Shown: positions 7,992 to 16,788 of the stretch, piece by piece
How the letters are laid out: every line of letters begins with the position of its first letter
How positions within the stretch are numbered: position 1 is the stretch's first letter
NCBI RefSeq assembly: GCF_015558785.1
Contig: NZ_JADMOP010000004.1
Coordinates: 92,985-156,984, forward strand
Direction: 5' to 3'
DNA from: Collinsella aerofaciens
GTDB lineage: Bacteria > Actinomycetota > Coriobacteriia > Coriobacteriales > Coriobacteriaceae
Length of the DNA stretch: 64,000 bases
Program-made: the position numbers and the translations under genes
Notes under the pieces: model-generated
Seen by the model: only the letters and a program-made list of their open reading frames with translations
The model's database searches: none
Told to the model about the DNA's origin: nothing

Positions 7992-8194
7992 GCGGGACCC
8001 TCCCGGTGTAAATCTGCTTCGTTTCATGTAGCCATCAGGGTACCCACCAGATGTGAATCGTACGTGACATTTAACAGATACCATCAACTCATCAATAGCT
8101 CACCAAGTTGGTGGGATGCGGTTGCACCCGGCGGTTGAACTACAATAGGGCTTGCTAATTGTTGTGAATGGCGTCTACGCACGGGAGCATTCTT

Positions 8195-10174
8195 ATGAAT
8201 CTTCACCTTTCTCAGTCTGATGGCTTTTTGCGTGTGGCGGCGGCGTCGCCGCAGATTCGCGTGGCCGATGTCGAAGGCAATGCCGAGGTTGCGCTGGCGG
8301 CTGTTCGCGAGGCTACCGAGCGCGGCGTTCGCGCGCTGGTGCTGCCCGAGCTCAACTTGTGCGGCTATACCGCGGCCGACCTGTTCCATAACCGCACGCT
8401 GCTGCATGCCTGTGAGGCCGCTCTGGTACATATCCTCGACGAGACTCGTGAGCTGCCGATTGTCTTTACCATCGGTCTTCCCGTTGCAGTTGCCGAGAAT
8501 ATCTACAACTGCGCCGCCGTGTGCTGCGCGGGCGAGCTTTTGGGTCTTACGGCCAAAAAGTATCTGCCCAACTATGGCGAGTTCTACGAGCGCCGCTGGT
8601 TTGCTCCGGCGCCTGCGGATCCCGTGTGGGTTGAATTTGCCGGTCAGGGTCCGGTTCCGCTGGGTTCGGGGCTTGTCTACCGCTGCTGTGATGAGGGCGC
8701 CGAGGACCTGGTGCTGGGCGTTGAGGTCTGTGAGGACCTGTGGGTGCCGGCGCCGCCTTCGACCGAGATGGCGCTTGCCGGTGCGACGGTGATTCTCAAC
8801 CCGTCGGCCTCGGATGAGATTATCGGTAAGGCAGACTATCGCCGCAGTCTCATCTCCAATCAGAGTGCGCGCCTGTACTGCGCCTATGCCTATGCGGATG
8901 CGAGCGAGGGCGAGTCCACGACCGATATGGTCTTTGCAGGCGAGAACCTTACCTACGAAAACGGCTCCAAGCTCGCCGCCACCAAACTGCTTACCTGCGA
9001 TATGGCCGTCGCCGATGTCGATCTTGACCGTCTGGTTGCCGAGCGCCGTCGCTCGACGACGTGGACGCGCGCGGACGATGCGCCGGAGGCCACGACCGTT
9101 GAATTTTCGTTTGAGGGCGTGCTGGCAGACGAACCTGTCCTGCGCGATGCCTGCGATATCGACCGTGTCTTCCCCCGTGCGCCCTTTGTGCCGGCCGACC
9201 ATGGCGACCTGGCCGAGCGTTGCGAGACCATCCTCGACCTGCAGACCGCCGGCCTCAAGACCCGCCTTGCCCATACGGGTACCAAGGCTGCAGTCATCGG
9301 TCTTTCGGGCGGCCTGGACTCCACGCTGGCACTGCTCGTGACAGTTCGCGCCTTCGATGCACTGGGGCTGCCGCGCACCGGTATCACAGCCGTGTCCATG
9401 CCCGGCTTTGGCACGACGCATCGCACTAAGTCCAACGCCGAGTCGCTCGCTCACGACCTGGGTGTGAGCTTCCGCGAGGTTTCGATCCACGCGGCTGTGG
9501 AACAGCACTTCAAGGACATAGAGCACGATCCGACCGTGCAGGACGTGACCTACGAGAACAGCCAGGCCCGCGAGCGTACGCAGATTCTGATGGATCTGGC
9601 CAACCAGGCTGGCGGTTTTGTCATCGGCACGGGCGACTTGTCGGAGCTGGCACTCGGTTGGGCTACCTATAACGGCGACCACATGAGCATGTATGCCGTC
9701 AACGCGAGCGTGCCCAAGACGCTTGTGCGCCATCTGGTGCGTTATGCTGCCGATGTCTTTGGCGGGCGTATTGCCGAGACGCTGCTCGACATCCTCGATA
9801 CACCGGTGTCCCCCGAGCTTCTGCCGCCCACGGGCGACGGCGAGATTGCGCAGAAGACTGAGGATTTGGTGGGCCCGTACGAGCTGCACGACTACTTCCT
9901 CTACTACCTGCTGCGTTTTGGCTTTGAGCCGGGCAAGATCTACCGCATGGCGCTCAAGAGCTTCGAGGGCGTCTACGACGCCAAGACCGTCCACACGTGG
10001 TTGCGTACGTTCTACCGTCGCTTCTTTGCTCAGCAGTTTAAGCGCAGCTGCCTGCCCGATGGTCCCAAGGTGGGCTCGGTGACGCTCAGCCCGCGCGGCG
10101 ATTGGCGTATGCCGAGTGACGCCAGCTCGCGTCTGTGGCTTGCGCAGATCGATGCGCTCAATGCAATTGACTAA
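8195..10174 (+). CDS. nadE: Glutamine-dependent NAD+ synthase
   Basis: Two-domain enzyme of 659 residues that amidates deamido-NAD, using ammonia released from glutamine. The N-terminal nitrilase/glutaminase domain shows the Glu of LPELNLCGY (about residue 52), the Lys of KKYLPNYGEFYE and the Cys of GVEVCEDLWVP (about residue 177). The C-terminal synthetase domain has the ATP PP-loop SGGLDSTLAL (about residue 375) and GTGDLSELALGWATYNGDHMSMY. The length matches the actinobacterial type (about 680). The ATG at 8195 is preferred over one 27 bases upstream because GGGAG lies 8 bases before it. It is followed by a terminator and appears monocistronic. Confidence 0.95.
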   Translation: MNLHLSQSDGFLRVAAASPQIRVADVEGNAEVALAAVREATERGVRALVLPELNLCGYTAADLFHNRTLLHACEAALVHILDETRELPIVFTIGLPVAVAENIYNCAAVCCAGELLGLTAKKYLPNYGEFYERRWFAPAPADPVWVEFAGQGPVPLGSGLVYRCCDEGAEDLVLGVEVCEDLWVPAPPSTEMALAGATVILNPSASDEIIGKADYRRSLISNQSARLYCAYAYADASEGESTTDMVFAGENLTYENGSKLAATKLLTCDMAVADVDLDRLVAERRRSTTWTRADDAPEATTVEFSFEGVLADEPVLRDACDIDRVFPRAPFVPADHGDLAERCETILDLQTAGLKTRLAHTGTKAAVIGLSGGLDSTLALLVTVRAFDALGLPRTGITAVSMPGFGTTHRTKSNAESLAHDLGVSFREVSIHAAVEQHFKDIEHDPTVQDVTYENSQARERTQILMDLANQAGGFVIGTGDLSELALGWATYNGDHMSMYAVNASVPKTLVRHLVRYAADVFGGRIAETLLDILDTPVSPELLPPTGDGEIAQKTEDLVGPYELHDYFLYYLLRFGFEPGKIYRMALKSFEGVYDAKTVHTWLRTFYRRFFAQQFKRSCLPDGPKVGSVTLSPRGDWRMPSDASSRLWLAQIDALNAID

Positions 10175-10242
10175 GGTTGGCTAAATTGAACCAATACGAG
10201 GGTTGCAAGCGTTACACTTTTGCAATCTGATGGCCCGTATCG

Positions 10243-10274
10243 CGCGGCGCTCTTGTCGGAGCGCCGCGTTTTTC
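10243..10274 (+). terminator. Terminator of nadE
   Basis: CGCGGCGCTC - TTGTC - GGAGCGCCGCG followed by TTTTT, just upstream of the aminotransferase gene. Confidence 0.75.
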
Positions 10275-10292
10275 ATATCGAAAGGTGGCACC

Positions 10293-11456
10293 ATGCAGGC
10301 ATCGCAGCGTCTCGACCGCTTTGGCGCGGAGGTCTTCGCCTCGCTCAACAACAAACTGCTCGCGCTGAAGGCTCAGGGCAAGACCATTTACAACATGAGC
10401 GTGGGCACGCCCGACTTTAAGCCGTACGGCCACGTGGTGGAGGCGCTCACACAAGCCGCCCAGGATCCCGAGATGTGGAAGTACGCCCTGCGCGACCTGC
10501 CCGAACTCAAGCAAGCCGTGTGCGATTACTATGAGCGTCGCTTTGGTGTCTCCGGCATTACGCCGTCCATGGTGCAGTCGTGCAACGGCACGCAGGAGGG
10601 CGTGGGCCATTTGGGCCTGGCCCTGCTCGATCCGGGCGACACTATTTTGGTTCCCGATCCGTGCTACCCGGTCTTTGAGGCGGGTGCCAAGATCGCCGAT
10701 GCCAAGCTCGAGTACTATCCGCTGGTTGCCGAGCACAATTACCTGCCCTATGTGGCGGGCATCGATCCCGAAGTGGCCGATCGCGCCAAGTATATGATCG
10801 TGTCGCTGCCCGCCAACCCGGTGGGCTCGGTGGGCACGCCCGAGATCTACGAGGAGATCATCGCTTTTGCCCGCGAGCACGACCTGCTCATCGTCCATGA
10901 CAACGCGTACTCCGACATCGTGTTCGACGGCGAGCCGGGCGGCAGCTTCTTGCAGTATCCCGGTGCGCTCGAGGTGGGCGTTGAGTTCTTCTCGCTCTCC
11001 AAGTCGTTTAACGTCACCGGTGCTCGCATCGGCTTTTTGGTCGGCCGCGAGGACGTGGTCTCTGCCTTTGCCAAGCTACGCAGCCAGATCGACTTCGGTA
11101 TGTTCTTCCCGATCCAGAAGGCTGCTATCGCCTGCCTGAACGGTCCGCGTGATGAGGTCGAGGCGCAGCGTTTGAAGTACCAGGAGCGTCGCGATGCCCT
11201 GTGCGACGGTCTTGAGGGCCTGGGCTGGGAGCGTCCCAACGCGCATGGCTCCATGTTTGTGTGGGCCAAGCTTCCCGGTGGTCGCACCGATTCCATGACG
11301 TTTTGCGAGGAGCTCATGGAGAAGGCCGGTGTTGTGGTGACGCCGGGCGCGAGCTTTGGTCCTTCGGGCGAGGGACACGTGCGTATGGCGCTGGTTTTGC
11401 CGCCCGACCAGATCGCTTTGGCTGTCGAGGCCATCCGCGAAGCGGGCCTGTATTAG
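10293..11456 (+). CDS. PLP-dependent class I/II aminotransferase
   Basis: 387 residues from the ATG at 10293 (GAAAGG 7 bases upstream). Fold-type I motifs are clear: SVGTPDF near residue 30, LPANPVGSVG near residue 170, the YSD region near residue 205, and the PLP lysine in SLSKSFNVTGARIGF near residue 236. The C-terminus VVVTPGASFGPSGEGHVRMAL resembles LL-diaminopimelate and alanine-type aminotransferases. The window encodes the acetylase variant of diaminopimelate synthesis (dapH) but no obvious dedicated aminotransferase. This gene is therefore a candidate for the N-acetyl-LL-2,6-diaminoketopimelate step, although it is 4 kb away. Substrate not determined. Confidence 0.8.
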   Translation: MQASQRLDRFGAEVFASLNNKLLALKAQGKTIYNMSVGTPDFKPYGHVVEALTQAAQDPEMWKYALRDLPELKQAVCDYYERRFGVSGITPSMVQSCNGTQEGVGHLGLALLDPGDTILVPDPCYPVFEAGAKIADAKLEYYPLVAEHNYLPYVAGIDPEVADRAKYMIVSLPANPVGSVGTPEIYEEIIAFAREHDLLIVHDNAYSDIVFDGEPGGSFLQYPGALEVGVEFFSLSKSFNVTGARIGFLVGREDVVSAFAKLRSQIDFGMFFPIQKAAIACLNGPRDEVEAQRLKYQERRDALCDGLEGLGWERPNAHGSMFVWAKLPGGRTDSMTFCEELMEKAGVVVTPGASFGPSGEGHVRMALVLPPDQIALAVEAIREAGLY

Positions 11457-11600
11457 AAAGCTATTTCGGCTCGTCAATAGCTCGAAACCGATTTCGTGCA
11501 GTTATTTTACGAATTCTGCAAATAATTTCGGCAAACGGTCGATATTTGGCTGCGAATAGGAGCATAATCAAAGTCCCGATTGGATGTATTGGGATTACGG

Positions 11601-11635
11601 CAAGCCGCTCGGGTCGTTCCCGGGCGGCTTGTTTG
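11601..11635 (+). terminator. Terminator-like hairpin in the ldh leader
   Basis: CAAGCCGCTCGGG - TCGTT - CCCGGGCGGCTTG followed by TTTGT. It lies 23 bp before the ldh start, so it may end the aminotransferase transcript or act as an attenuator of ldh. Confidence 0.55.
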
Positions 11636-11657
11636 TGGAGAGAGATGGGAGTTTCTA

Positions 11658-12608
11658 ATGGTTAACGAGAAGAAGGTCGCTATTGTCGGCTGCGGTTTCG
11701 TCGGTTCGTCTTCGGCGTTCGCGCTGATGCAGAGTGGTCTGTTCTCCGAGATGGTTCTCATCGACGTGGACAAGAACCGCGCTGAGGGTGAGGCTCTGGA
11801 TATTGCGCACGGCATGACGTTTGCCGAGCCGATGAAGATCTACGCTGGCGATTATTCCGATGTCGCCGACGCCGCCATGATCGTCGTCACCGCTGGCGCT
11901 GCCCAGAAGCCCGGCGAGACCCGCCTGGACCTGGTCAACAAGAACGTTAACATCTTTAAGTCCATTATCCCCGAGATTAAGAAGTCCGGCTTCGACGGCA
12001 TTCTGCTCATCGTCTCCAACCCGGTCGACGTTCTGACCTACGCCGCCATCAAGATGTCCGGCCTGCCCGAGGGCCATGTCATCGGCTCCGGTACCGTGCT
12101 CGACACCGGCCGTCTGCAGCAGATGCTCGGCGCTCACGTCGAGGTTGACCCGCGCGACGTTCAGGCTTATGTCATGGGTGAGCACGGCGACTCCGAGTTT
12201 GTCGCTTGGTCCAGCGCCCAGGTTGCCGGCGTGCCGCTGAACACCTTCTGCGAGCTTCACGGTCATCTGGAGCATGAGGCTGCCGAGAAGCGCATCGCCG
12301 AGGACGTCAAGAACTCCGCCTACACCATCATCGAGAAGAAGCACGCCACCTACTACGGCGTCGCCATGGCCGTTAAGCGCATCTGCACTGCCGTCATGCG
12401 CGATGAGCAGACCGTTCTGCCCGTTTCCTCGCTCATGGTGGGCGAGTATGGCCTGTCCGATCTTGCCATTTCCATGCCGACGGTCGTTGGCCGCGACGGC
12501 GTCGTCTGCCGCGTCCCCGTGCCGCTGAACGATGGCGAGCAGCATGAGCTCACCGCCTCTGCAAAGGCCCTCAAGGACATCATCGACAGCGTCGACTTCT
12601 CCTGCTAA
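11658..12608 (+). CDS. ldh: L-lactate dehydrogenase
   Basis: NAD-dependent enzyme of 316 residues that reduces pyruvate to L-lactate. The Rossmann loop GCGFVGSSSAF is at about residues 10-20. The active-site loop AAQKPGETR (about residue 78) carries Gln at the specificity position, which favours lactate over malate dehydrogenase (Arg there). The proton-relay motif VMGEHGDSEFVAW is at about residues 172-184. The ATG at 11658 follows GGGAG by 7 bases. A long leader with a terminator-like hairpin precedes it and a strong terminator follows, so it is probably monocistronic. It belongs with ackA/pta as a fermentation end-product gene. Confidence 0.92.
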   Translation: MVNEKKVAIVGCGFVGSSSAFALMQSGLFSEMVLIDVDKNRAEGEALDIAHGMTFAEPMKIYAGDYSDVADAAMIVVTAGAAQKPGETRLDLVNKNVNIFKSIIPEIKKSGFDGILLIVSNPVDVLTYAAIKMSGLPEGHVIGSGTVLDTGRLQQMLGAHVEVDPRDVQAYVMGEHGDSEFVAWSSAQVAGVPLNTFCELHGHLEHEAAEKRIAEDVKNSAYTIIEKKHATYYGVAMAVKRICTAVMRDEQTVLPVSSLMVGEYGLSDLAISMPTVVGRDGVVCRVPVPLNDGEQHELTASAKALKDIIDSVDFSC

Positions 12609-12640
12609 ATGCGGCTCGTTTGAGCAACAGGCTACAATGA

Positions 12641-12676
12641 AGGCGCCCGGATCCATGTGACCCGGGCGCCTTTTTG
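12641..12676 (+). terminator. Terminator of ldh
   Basis: AGGCGCCCGG / CCCGGGCGCCT stem followed by TTTTT. Confidence 0.85.
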
Positions 12677-12706
12677 GTGCAAGGTAACCTGACCCCAATG
12701 CACCAT
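12674..12706. repeat. REP-like repeat, left copy flanking the DUF2974 gene
   Basis: The unit starts TTGGTGCA and continues AACCTG...CCCCAATGCA. It has short inverted ends (TGGTGCA / TGCACCA), and a near-identical unit occurs directly after the gene at 13887-13920. Confidence 0.6.
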
Positions 12707-12722
12707 AGTTGATGGGAGGGTC

Positions 12723-13883
12723 ATGTCGGATTCGCCTAATTTTTTAACCTATGCCCAGACGGCGTTTGATCCGTTTGAGGAGAGGCCGTTCTGCGCGGTG
12801 GATAGCCTCGTCTTTGCGTGGTTGTCCTATTTGCGTTTGCCGGGCGATATGGCGGAGCTGACGAACTGGCAGGGCCTAGACGTACGCGAGCTGCTGCGTG
12901 CCGAGTGCTACCGGGACATGATTGACGACTTGTGGGATCCAGAGGGGAGCAGGGCCTTGTTGGAGGCCGTGGCAGCAAGCCCTCGCTACCGTGGCGTGCA
13001 CGTTTGCGGCTATCGTGCCGTGAGCGATGTGGTGGCGACAGAGCAGTTTGCAGCCATGGCGTTCCGGTTTCCGGCGGGGTTTAGCTATCTTTCCTTCCGG
13101 GGGACCGACAGCACGATTGTGGGCTGGAAAGAGGACTTTAACATGGCGTTCCGGTGTCCTGTGCCGGCCCAGGAATCCGCGGCGCGTTATGTGGACGAGG
13201 CGGCGGATGCGATTGACGGGCCGCTCTTGTGCGGAGGCCATTCCAAGGGCGGAAATCTGGCTGTGTATGGTGCAGCGATGTGCTCAAGCGGTGCTCGTAA
13301 CCGGATTGAGCGGGTCTTCTCCCACGATGGCCCTGGCTTTGTCGAGGAGTTTCTGAACGGAGACGCCTTTGCGAGCCTTTCTGGTCGTATCGATAAAACC
13401 CTGCCCCAGTCTTCGATCTTCGGCATGATGTTCGAGACGCAAGAGGACTACGCTATCGTCGAAAGCACCGAGTTTAGCCTGCTGCAACACAATCCCTTTA
13501 GCTGGGTGGTCGACGGCTGCGATTTTGTGTATTGCGAACGCCTGTCTGCTGGCGCGCGATATGTTGATGGCTCTATTCGCGAGATGCTGCTTGCAGTGTC
13601 ACCTGGCGAGCGCGAGCGTTTTGTAGAAGCGTTGTTCTCCGTGTTTGAGGCTACGGGCGCCGAACGTTTTGCGGATATCGCCGGGAACATGCGCGAGAAC
13701 CTGCCTGTGATGCTCCGGGCCGCCCAAGGCTTTGACAAGGATACGCGCCATTTTGTTTCGCAGACCATCGCGGCAATCCTTAGATGTGCATTGCTGCCCA
13801 AACGCCCTCAGATCGACATGTCCGCTGCCGGTAAGAGTCTGGCAGAACAACTCGAGGCCTGGCAGTCCGAGCTCCTGCGTTAA
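12723..13883 (+). CDS. Mbeg1-like (DUF2974) alpha/beta hydrolase
   Basis: 386-residue lipase-like protein. The nucleophile elbow GGHSKGGNLAVYGA (about residues 170-183) gives the G-x-S-x-G motif, preceded by YLSFRGTDSTIVGWKEDFNM (about 120), which is typical of DUF2974 proteins. A candidate catalytic acid and histidine lie in the SHDGPGF (about 202) and LQHNPF (about 258) regions. No signal peptide is seen, so it is probably cytoplasmic; the physiological ester substrate is unknown. GGGAGGG sits immediately upstream of the ATG. The gene is bracketed by two direct copies of a ~33 bp REP-like repeat, which may mark an inserted cassette. Confidence 0.75.
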   Translation: MSDSPNFLTYAQTAFDPFEERPFCAVDSLVFAWLSYLRLPGDMAELTNWQGLDVRELLRAECYRDMIDDLWDPEGSRALLEAVAASPRYRGVHVCGYRAVSDVVATEQFAAMAFRFPAGFSYLSFRGTDSTIVGWKEDFNMAFRCPVPAQESAARYVDEAADAIDGPLLCGGHSKGGNLAVYGAAMCSSGARNRIERVFSHDGPGFVEEFLNGDAFASLSGRIDKTLPQSSIFGMMFETQEDYAIVESTEFSLLQHNPFSWVVDGCDFVYCERLSAGARYVDGSIREMLLAVSPGERERFVEALFSVFEATGAERFADIAGNMRENLPVMLRAAQGFDKDTRHFVSQTIAAILRCALLPKRPQIDMSAAGKSLAEQLEAWQSELLR

Positions 13884-13886
13884 CCA

Positions 13887-13920
13887 TTGGTGCAGAGAAA
13901 CCTGGCCCCAATGCAGCAAT
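13887..13920. repeat. REP-like repeat, right copy
   Basis: Starts TTGGTGCA, then AACCTG and CCCCAATGCA as in 12674-12706, with a few substitutions. It begins 4 bp after the hydrolase stop codon. Confidence 0.6.
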
Positions 13921-13994
13921 CTTCGATGCGCTTGGGGCGGGCTCGACCGCTATACTGGTTCGTGCCGAAATCGATCTAGAACGGAATGCCGTAT

Positions 13995-14999
13995 ATGAAA
14001 ATCAATCACGCGATTCTGCATATCCTGGACTTTGACTCTGCCGTTAACGTTATGAGCCAGCGCGAGCTCGATATCGAAAGCCGTACCGTGCGCAACTTCG
14101 TGACCACGCATCTGCGCCGCGCACGAACCTCGGCCGACAATAAACGTGCCACGTTTGCCGAGAACTCTGCGTTTGGCGGCGAGCTCAAGGGCTATTTCTT
14201 TGGCGAGCGCGAGTTCGTGGACCTGTCGCAGCAGATTGCGGAGTTCATCTCTTCCGAGCTCACCAAAGCCGAGAAAGCCGAGTCCACCGACGTGCTCGTG
14301 GCCGATTTTGACGACGATGAGGATGCCCGCTGGTTTGCCGTGATGCTGCTGGGCTCCAAGCAGGCTTTTATGCACGAAGTGGGCCGCGAGGAGGGGGAGG
14401 TACGCAACGACATCGCGCGCCACTACGCCATTCTGCCGAACCCCTCGCAAAAGGTGCCGAGCTATGCCATCGTGCGCGCGAGTACCATGGAGATCGGCTA
14501 TGTGGACAAGAAACGCAAGATCGCCGGCGAGGACCGTATGCTTATCCCCGATGGCCTGCTGCAGTGCGACACGGGCGTATCGGGCAAGGAGGTCATCGAC
14601 ACCGTGACGCGTGTGGTCGAGGAAGTCGCCGAGGAGCACGGTGCCAATACGGCCGTAGCGCTCGCCAAGGTTAAGGCTGCTGTTGCCGAGAAGGTCGAGG
14701 ATGACGAGGAACTGCCGCCTTGGGATATCGTCGACGAGGTCTTTGAGGACGAGCCGGTCATCAAGGAGAGCGTGCGCGCGGCACTGACCGAGGAGAAGGT
14801 GCCTGAGCGTGTGCCCGTGGAGCGCAAGCAGGTCGAACGCGCGGCCGTGCGCAATCACAAGATCCGTACCGACACGGGTATCGAGATCAGCTTCCCGGCC
14901 GAGATGGGTTCGAACTCCGAGTACATTGAGTTCGTCAACGAGCCCAACGGCCTCATTTCCATCGAGCTCAAAAATATCGGGTCAATTGAGAATCGATAA
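13995..14999 (+). CDS. 37-kDa nucleoid-associated protein (NdpA/YejK family)
   Basis: 334 residues from the ATG at 13995, preferred because ACGGA lies 9 bases upstream; an in-frame ATG at 13986 is possible. The start KINHAILHILDFDS and the segments SQQIAEFISSEL, YAILPNPSQKVPSYAIV, KKRKIAGEDRM and GIEISFPAEM are typical of PF04245 nucleoid proteins, which bind DNA and spread along the chromosome. The protein is acidic in the middle (EEVAEEHGAN to VEDDEELPPWDI). No partner gene is adjacent, and it ends at a strong terminator. Confidence 0.82.
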   Translation: MKINHAILHILDFDSAVNVMSQRELDIESRTVRNFVTTHLRRARTSADNKRATFAENSAFGGELKGYFFGEREFVDLSQQIAEFISSELTKAEKAESTDVLVADFDDDEDARWFAVMLLGSKQAFMHEVGREEGEVRNDIARHYAILPNPSQKVPSYAIVRASTMEIGYVDKKRKIAGEDRMLIPDGLLQCDTGVSGKEVIDTVTRVVEEVAEEHGANTAVALAKVKAAVAEKVEDDEELPPWDIVDEVFEDEPVIKESVRAALTEEKVPERVPVERKQVERAAVRNHKIRTDTGIEISFPAEMGSNSEYIEFVNEPNGLISIELKNIGSIENR

Positions 15000-15024
15000 A
15001 CTGCGCTTGAACTTCAGACAAAGC

Positions 15025-15058
15025 AAAGGCCGAAACCCTTCGGGACTTCGGCCTTTTT
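15025..15058 (+). terminator. Terminator
   Basis: AAAGGCCGAA / TTCGGCCTTTTT hairpin downstream of the nucleoid-protein gene. Confidence 0.8.
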
Positions 15059-15101
15059 GCTTGGAGCTGAATTGAGTTGCAGACTGAGCATAAGTCAGCG
15101 A

Positions 15102-15199
15102 AAACGCCCCTAGGCGAGCAAGGTGACGTGAAAGAGGAGGGAAGCGTACTCCGGTACGCGACCGACGATTGAACGTCAGATTGCCGCTTAGGGGCGTTT
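15102..15199 (+). repeat. 98-bp palindromic element, copy 2
   Basis: Outer arms AAACGCCCCTA (from 15102) and TTAGGGGCGTTT (to 15199) enclose the core GTGAAAGAGGAGGGAAGCG, the hairpin GCGTAC-TCCG-GTACGC, and GACGATTGAACG. It lies in the 289 bp gap between convergent genes. The rest of the gap holds a second small hairpin (GATCCGTCGTTC / GAACGACGGA region, 15210-15238) and the GTTACGCGGTTT hairpin at 15260-15287, next to the dapH stop codon. Confidence 0.75.
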
Positions 15200-15288
15200 G
15201 CAGCGTCGAGAGATCCGTCGTTCGTTAGAACGACGGAACCAAAGGTGCAGCGTCGACTAGTTACGCGGTTTGGTAAAACTGCGCAGCC

Positions 15289-16008
15289 CTAGAGTTGACG
15301 TAAGCCCTCTTCCAGGCCGGTCTTGCTGTCGGTCTTCTCGTCGCGCATCTTGATGACGCGGGCGGGGACACCGGCCACGACGGCACCGGCGGGGACGTCC
15401 TCGACGCACACGGCGCCGGCGGCAACGACAGCGCCCTTGCCTACGTGCACGCCCTCCAGGACCACGGCATTGGCGCCGATCATAACGTCGTCCTCGATGA
15501 TGACGGGCGTGGCACTGGCGGGCTCCACGACGCCTGCCAGCACGGTGCCGGCGCCGATGTGGCAGTTCTTGCCCACGGTGGCGCGGCCGCCCAGCACAGC
15601 GCCCATGTCGATCATGGAGCCTTCGCCAATGACGGAGCCGATGTTGATGATGGCGCCCATCATGATGACGGCGCGATCGCCAATCTCGACACGGTCGCGG
15701 ATGATCGCGCCCGGCTCGATGCGGGCGTTGATACCCTTGAGGTCGAGCATGGGCACGGCGGAGTTGCGGCAGTCGTTCTCTACGTCGTAGTAGTCGATGG
15801 AGTCGGCGTTGGCGTCGAGGATTGCCTTGAGCTCATCCCAGTCACCAAAGACGGTCTTGCCACGACGACCGCCGTAGACGTGCGCATTGCCCCACTGGAC
15901 CTTCATGCCCGGCTTTTCGCGCACGTACAGTTTGACGGGCGTTTTCTTGGGCGCGGTTGCGATGTAGTTGATAATCTCCTGTGCGTCCATCTCGGCTGCA
16001 TTACTCAT
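15289..16008 (-). CDS. dapH: 2,3,4,5-tetrahydropyridine-2,6-dicarboxylate N-acetyltransferase
   Basis: 239-residue left-handed beta-helix acyltransferase; the hexapeptide repeats run from about residue 90 to 200 ([20 protein letters not shown]... [19 protein letters not shown]). The N-terminal [20 protein letters not shown] matches the acetylase-type DapH of Bacillus (236 residues) rather than the longer succinylase DapD. It acetylates tetrahydrodipicolinate in the diaminopimelate route to lysine and peptidoglycan. It is last in the lysA-dapA, dapB, dapH operon, 39 bp after dapB, with an AAGGAG-like box before the ATG. Confidence 0.92.
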   Translation of the reverse strand: MSNAAEMDAQEIINYIATAPKKTPVKLYVREKPGMKVQWGNAHVYGGRRGKTVFGDWDELKAILDANADSIDYYDVENDCRNSAVPMLDLKGINARIEPGAIIRDRVEIGDRAVIMMGAIINIGSVIGEGSMIDMGAVLGGRATVGKNCHIGAGTVLAGVVEPASATPVIIEDDVMIGANAVVLEGVHVGKGAVVAAGAVCVEDVPAGAVVAGVPARVIKMRDEKTDSKTGLEEGLRQL

Positions 16009-16047
16009 TTGCTGTCTCTCCTTTGAGTGGATCCGGTTGATACCTGG

Positions 16048-16788
16048 TTAGGCAAACATGACCTGGTCGAACGTATAGAAGCCAGGCTCGCGGGTGACGA
16101 GCTTCTGCGCGGCTGCCAGGGCGCCGTTGACGAAGATCTGACGGCTCGTGGCGCGGTGCGTGAGCGTGACCTCCTCGTCCTGGCCGAAAAAGCTTACCTC
16201 GTGCACGCCGGCGACGGTGCCGCCGCGCAGCGAGTGCATGCCGATCTCCTTGGGGTCGCGCGCGCCGCACATGCCCTCGCGGCCATAGACGGGGTGGTAG
16301 CCTGCCTCGGGCTCGGCTTCGACGACGGCGTCGAGCAACAACTTGGCAGTGCCGCTGGGGGCGTCGACCTTTTGATTATGGTGCGTCTCGACGATTTCGC
16401 AGTCAAAGCCGGGCAGCTCGCGCGTGGCCTGGGCAACCAGATGGCGCAGGGCGGCGATACCGATAGAGTAGTTGCCCGAGTGCATAACACGGGCGTTCTG
16501 ACCCAGCTCGCGCAGGCGATCCACCTGCTCGGGCGTATAGCCCGTGGTGCCGGAAACGAGTGCGGCACCCGTGCGCTCGACATAGGCGACAACGGCATCG
16601 AAGGTCACGACGTTCGAGAAGTCGATGATTACATCGGCGGCCGGTGCGCTCTCGAGCTCGGACAAGTCGAAGCCGATCTGGGCGACGATATCAAAAACGG
16701 GCTCTCCAGCGGTGTTGACAATGCCCTCGGCGGTGGTGCGGATGAGCGAGCCCATGCGGCCCGTTCCCATAATGACGGTCTTAATCAA
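16048..16788 (-). CDS. dapB: 4-hydroxy-tetrahydrodipicolinate reductase
   Basis: 246-residue NAD(P)H-dependent reductase. The nucleotide loop is MGTGRMGSLI at residues 7-16, the catalytic signature ETHHNQKVDAPSGTAKLL is at about residues 135-152, and the substrate-binding KxxxxSGT stretch is within it. The start is a TTG at 16788 that overlaps the end of the dapA coding region by 8 bp (TTGATTAA); AAAGGAG lies 9 bases upstream inside dapA. This overlap suggests translational coupling. It catalyses the step after DapA and before DapH, consistent with its operon position. Confidence 0.92.
   Translation of the reverse strand: MIKTVIMGTGRMGSLIRTTAEGIVNTAGEPVFDIVAQIGFDLSELESAPAADVIIDFSNVVTFDAVVAYVERTGAALVSGTTGYTPEQVDRLRELGQNARVMHSGNYSIGIAALRHLVAQATRELPGFDCEIVETHHNQKVDAPSGTAKLLLDAVVEAEPEAGYHPVYGREGMCGARDPKEIGMHSLRGGTVAGVHEVSFFGQDEEVTLTHRATSRQIFVNGALAAAQKLVTREPGFYTFDQVMFA

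Noticed and set aside
8084..9994. 636-codon open frame antisense to nadE
   Set aside because: Low-complexity antisense translation opposite a complete, recognisable enzyme.
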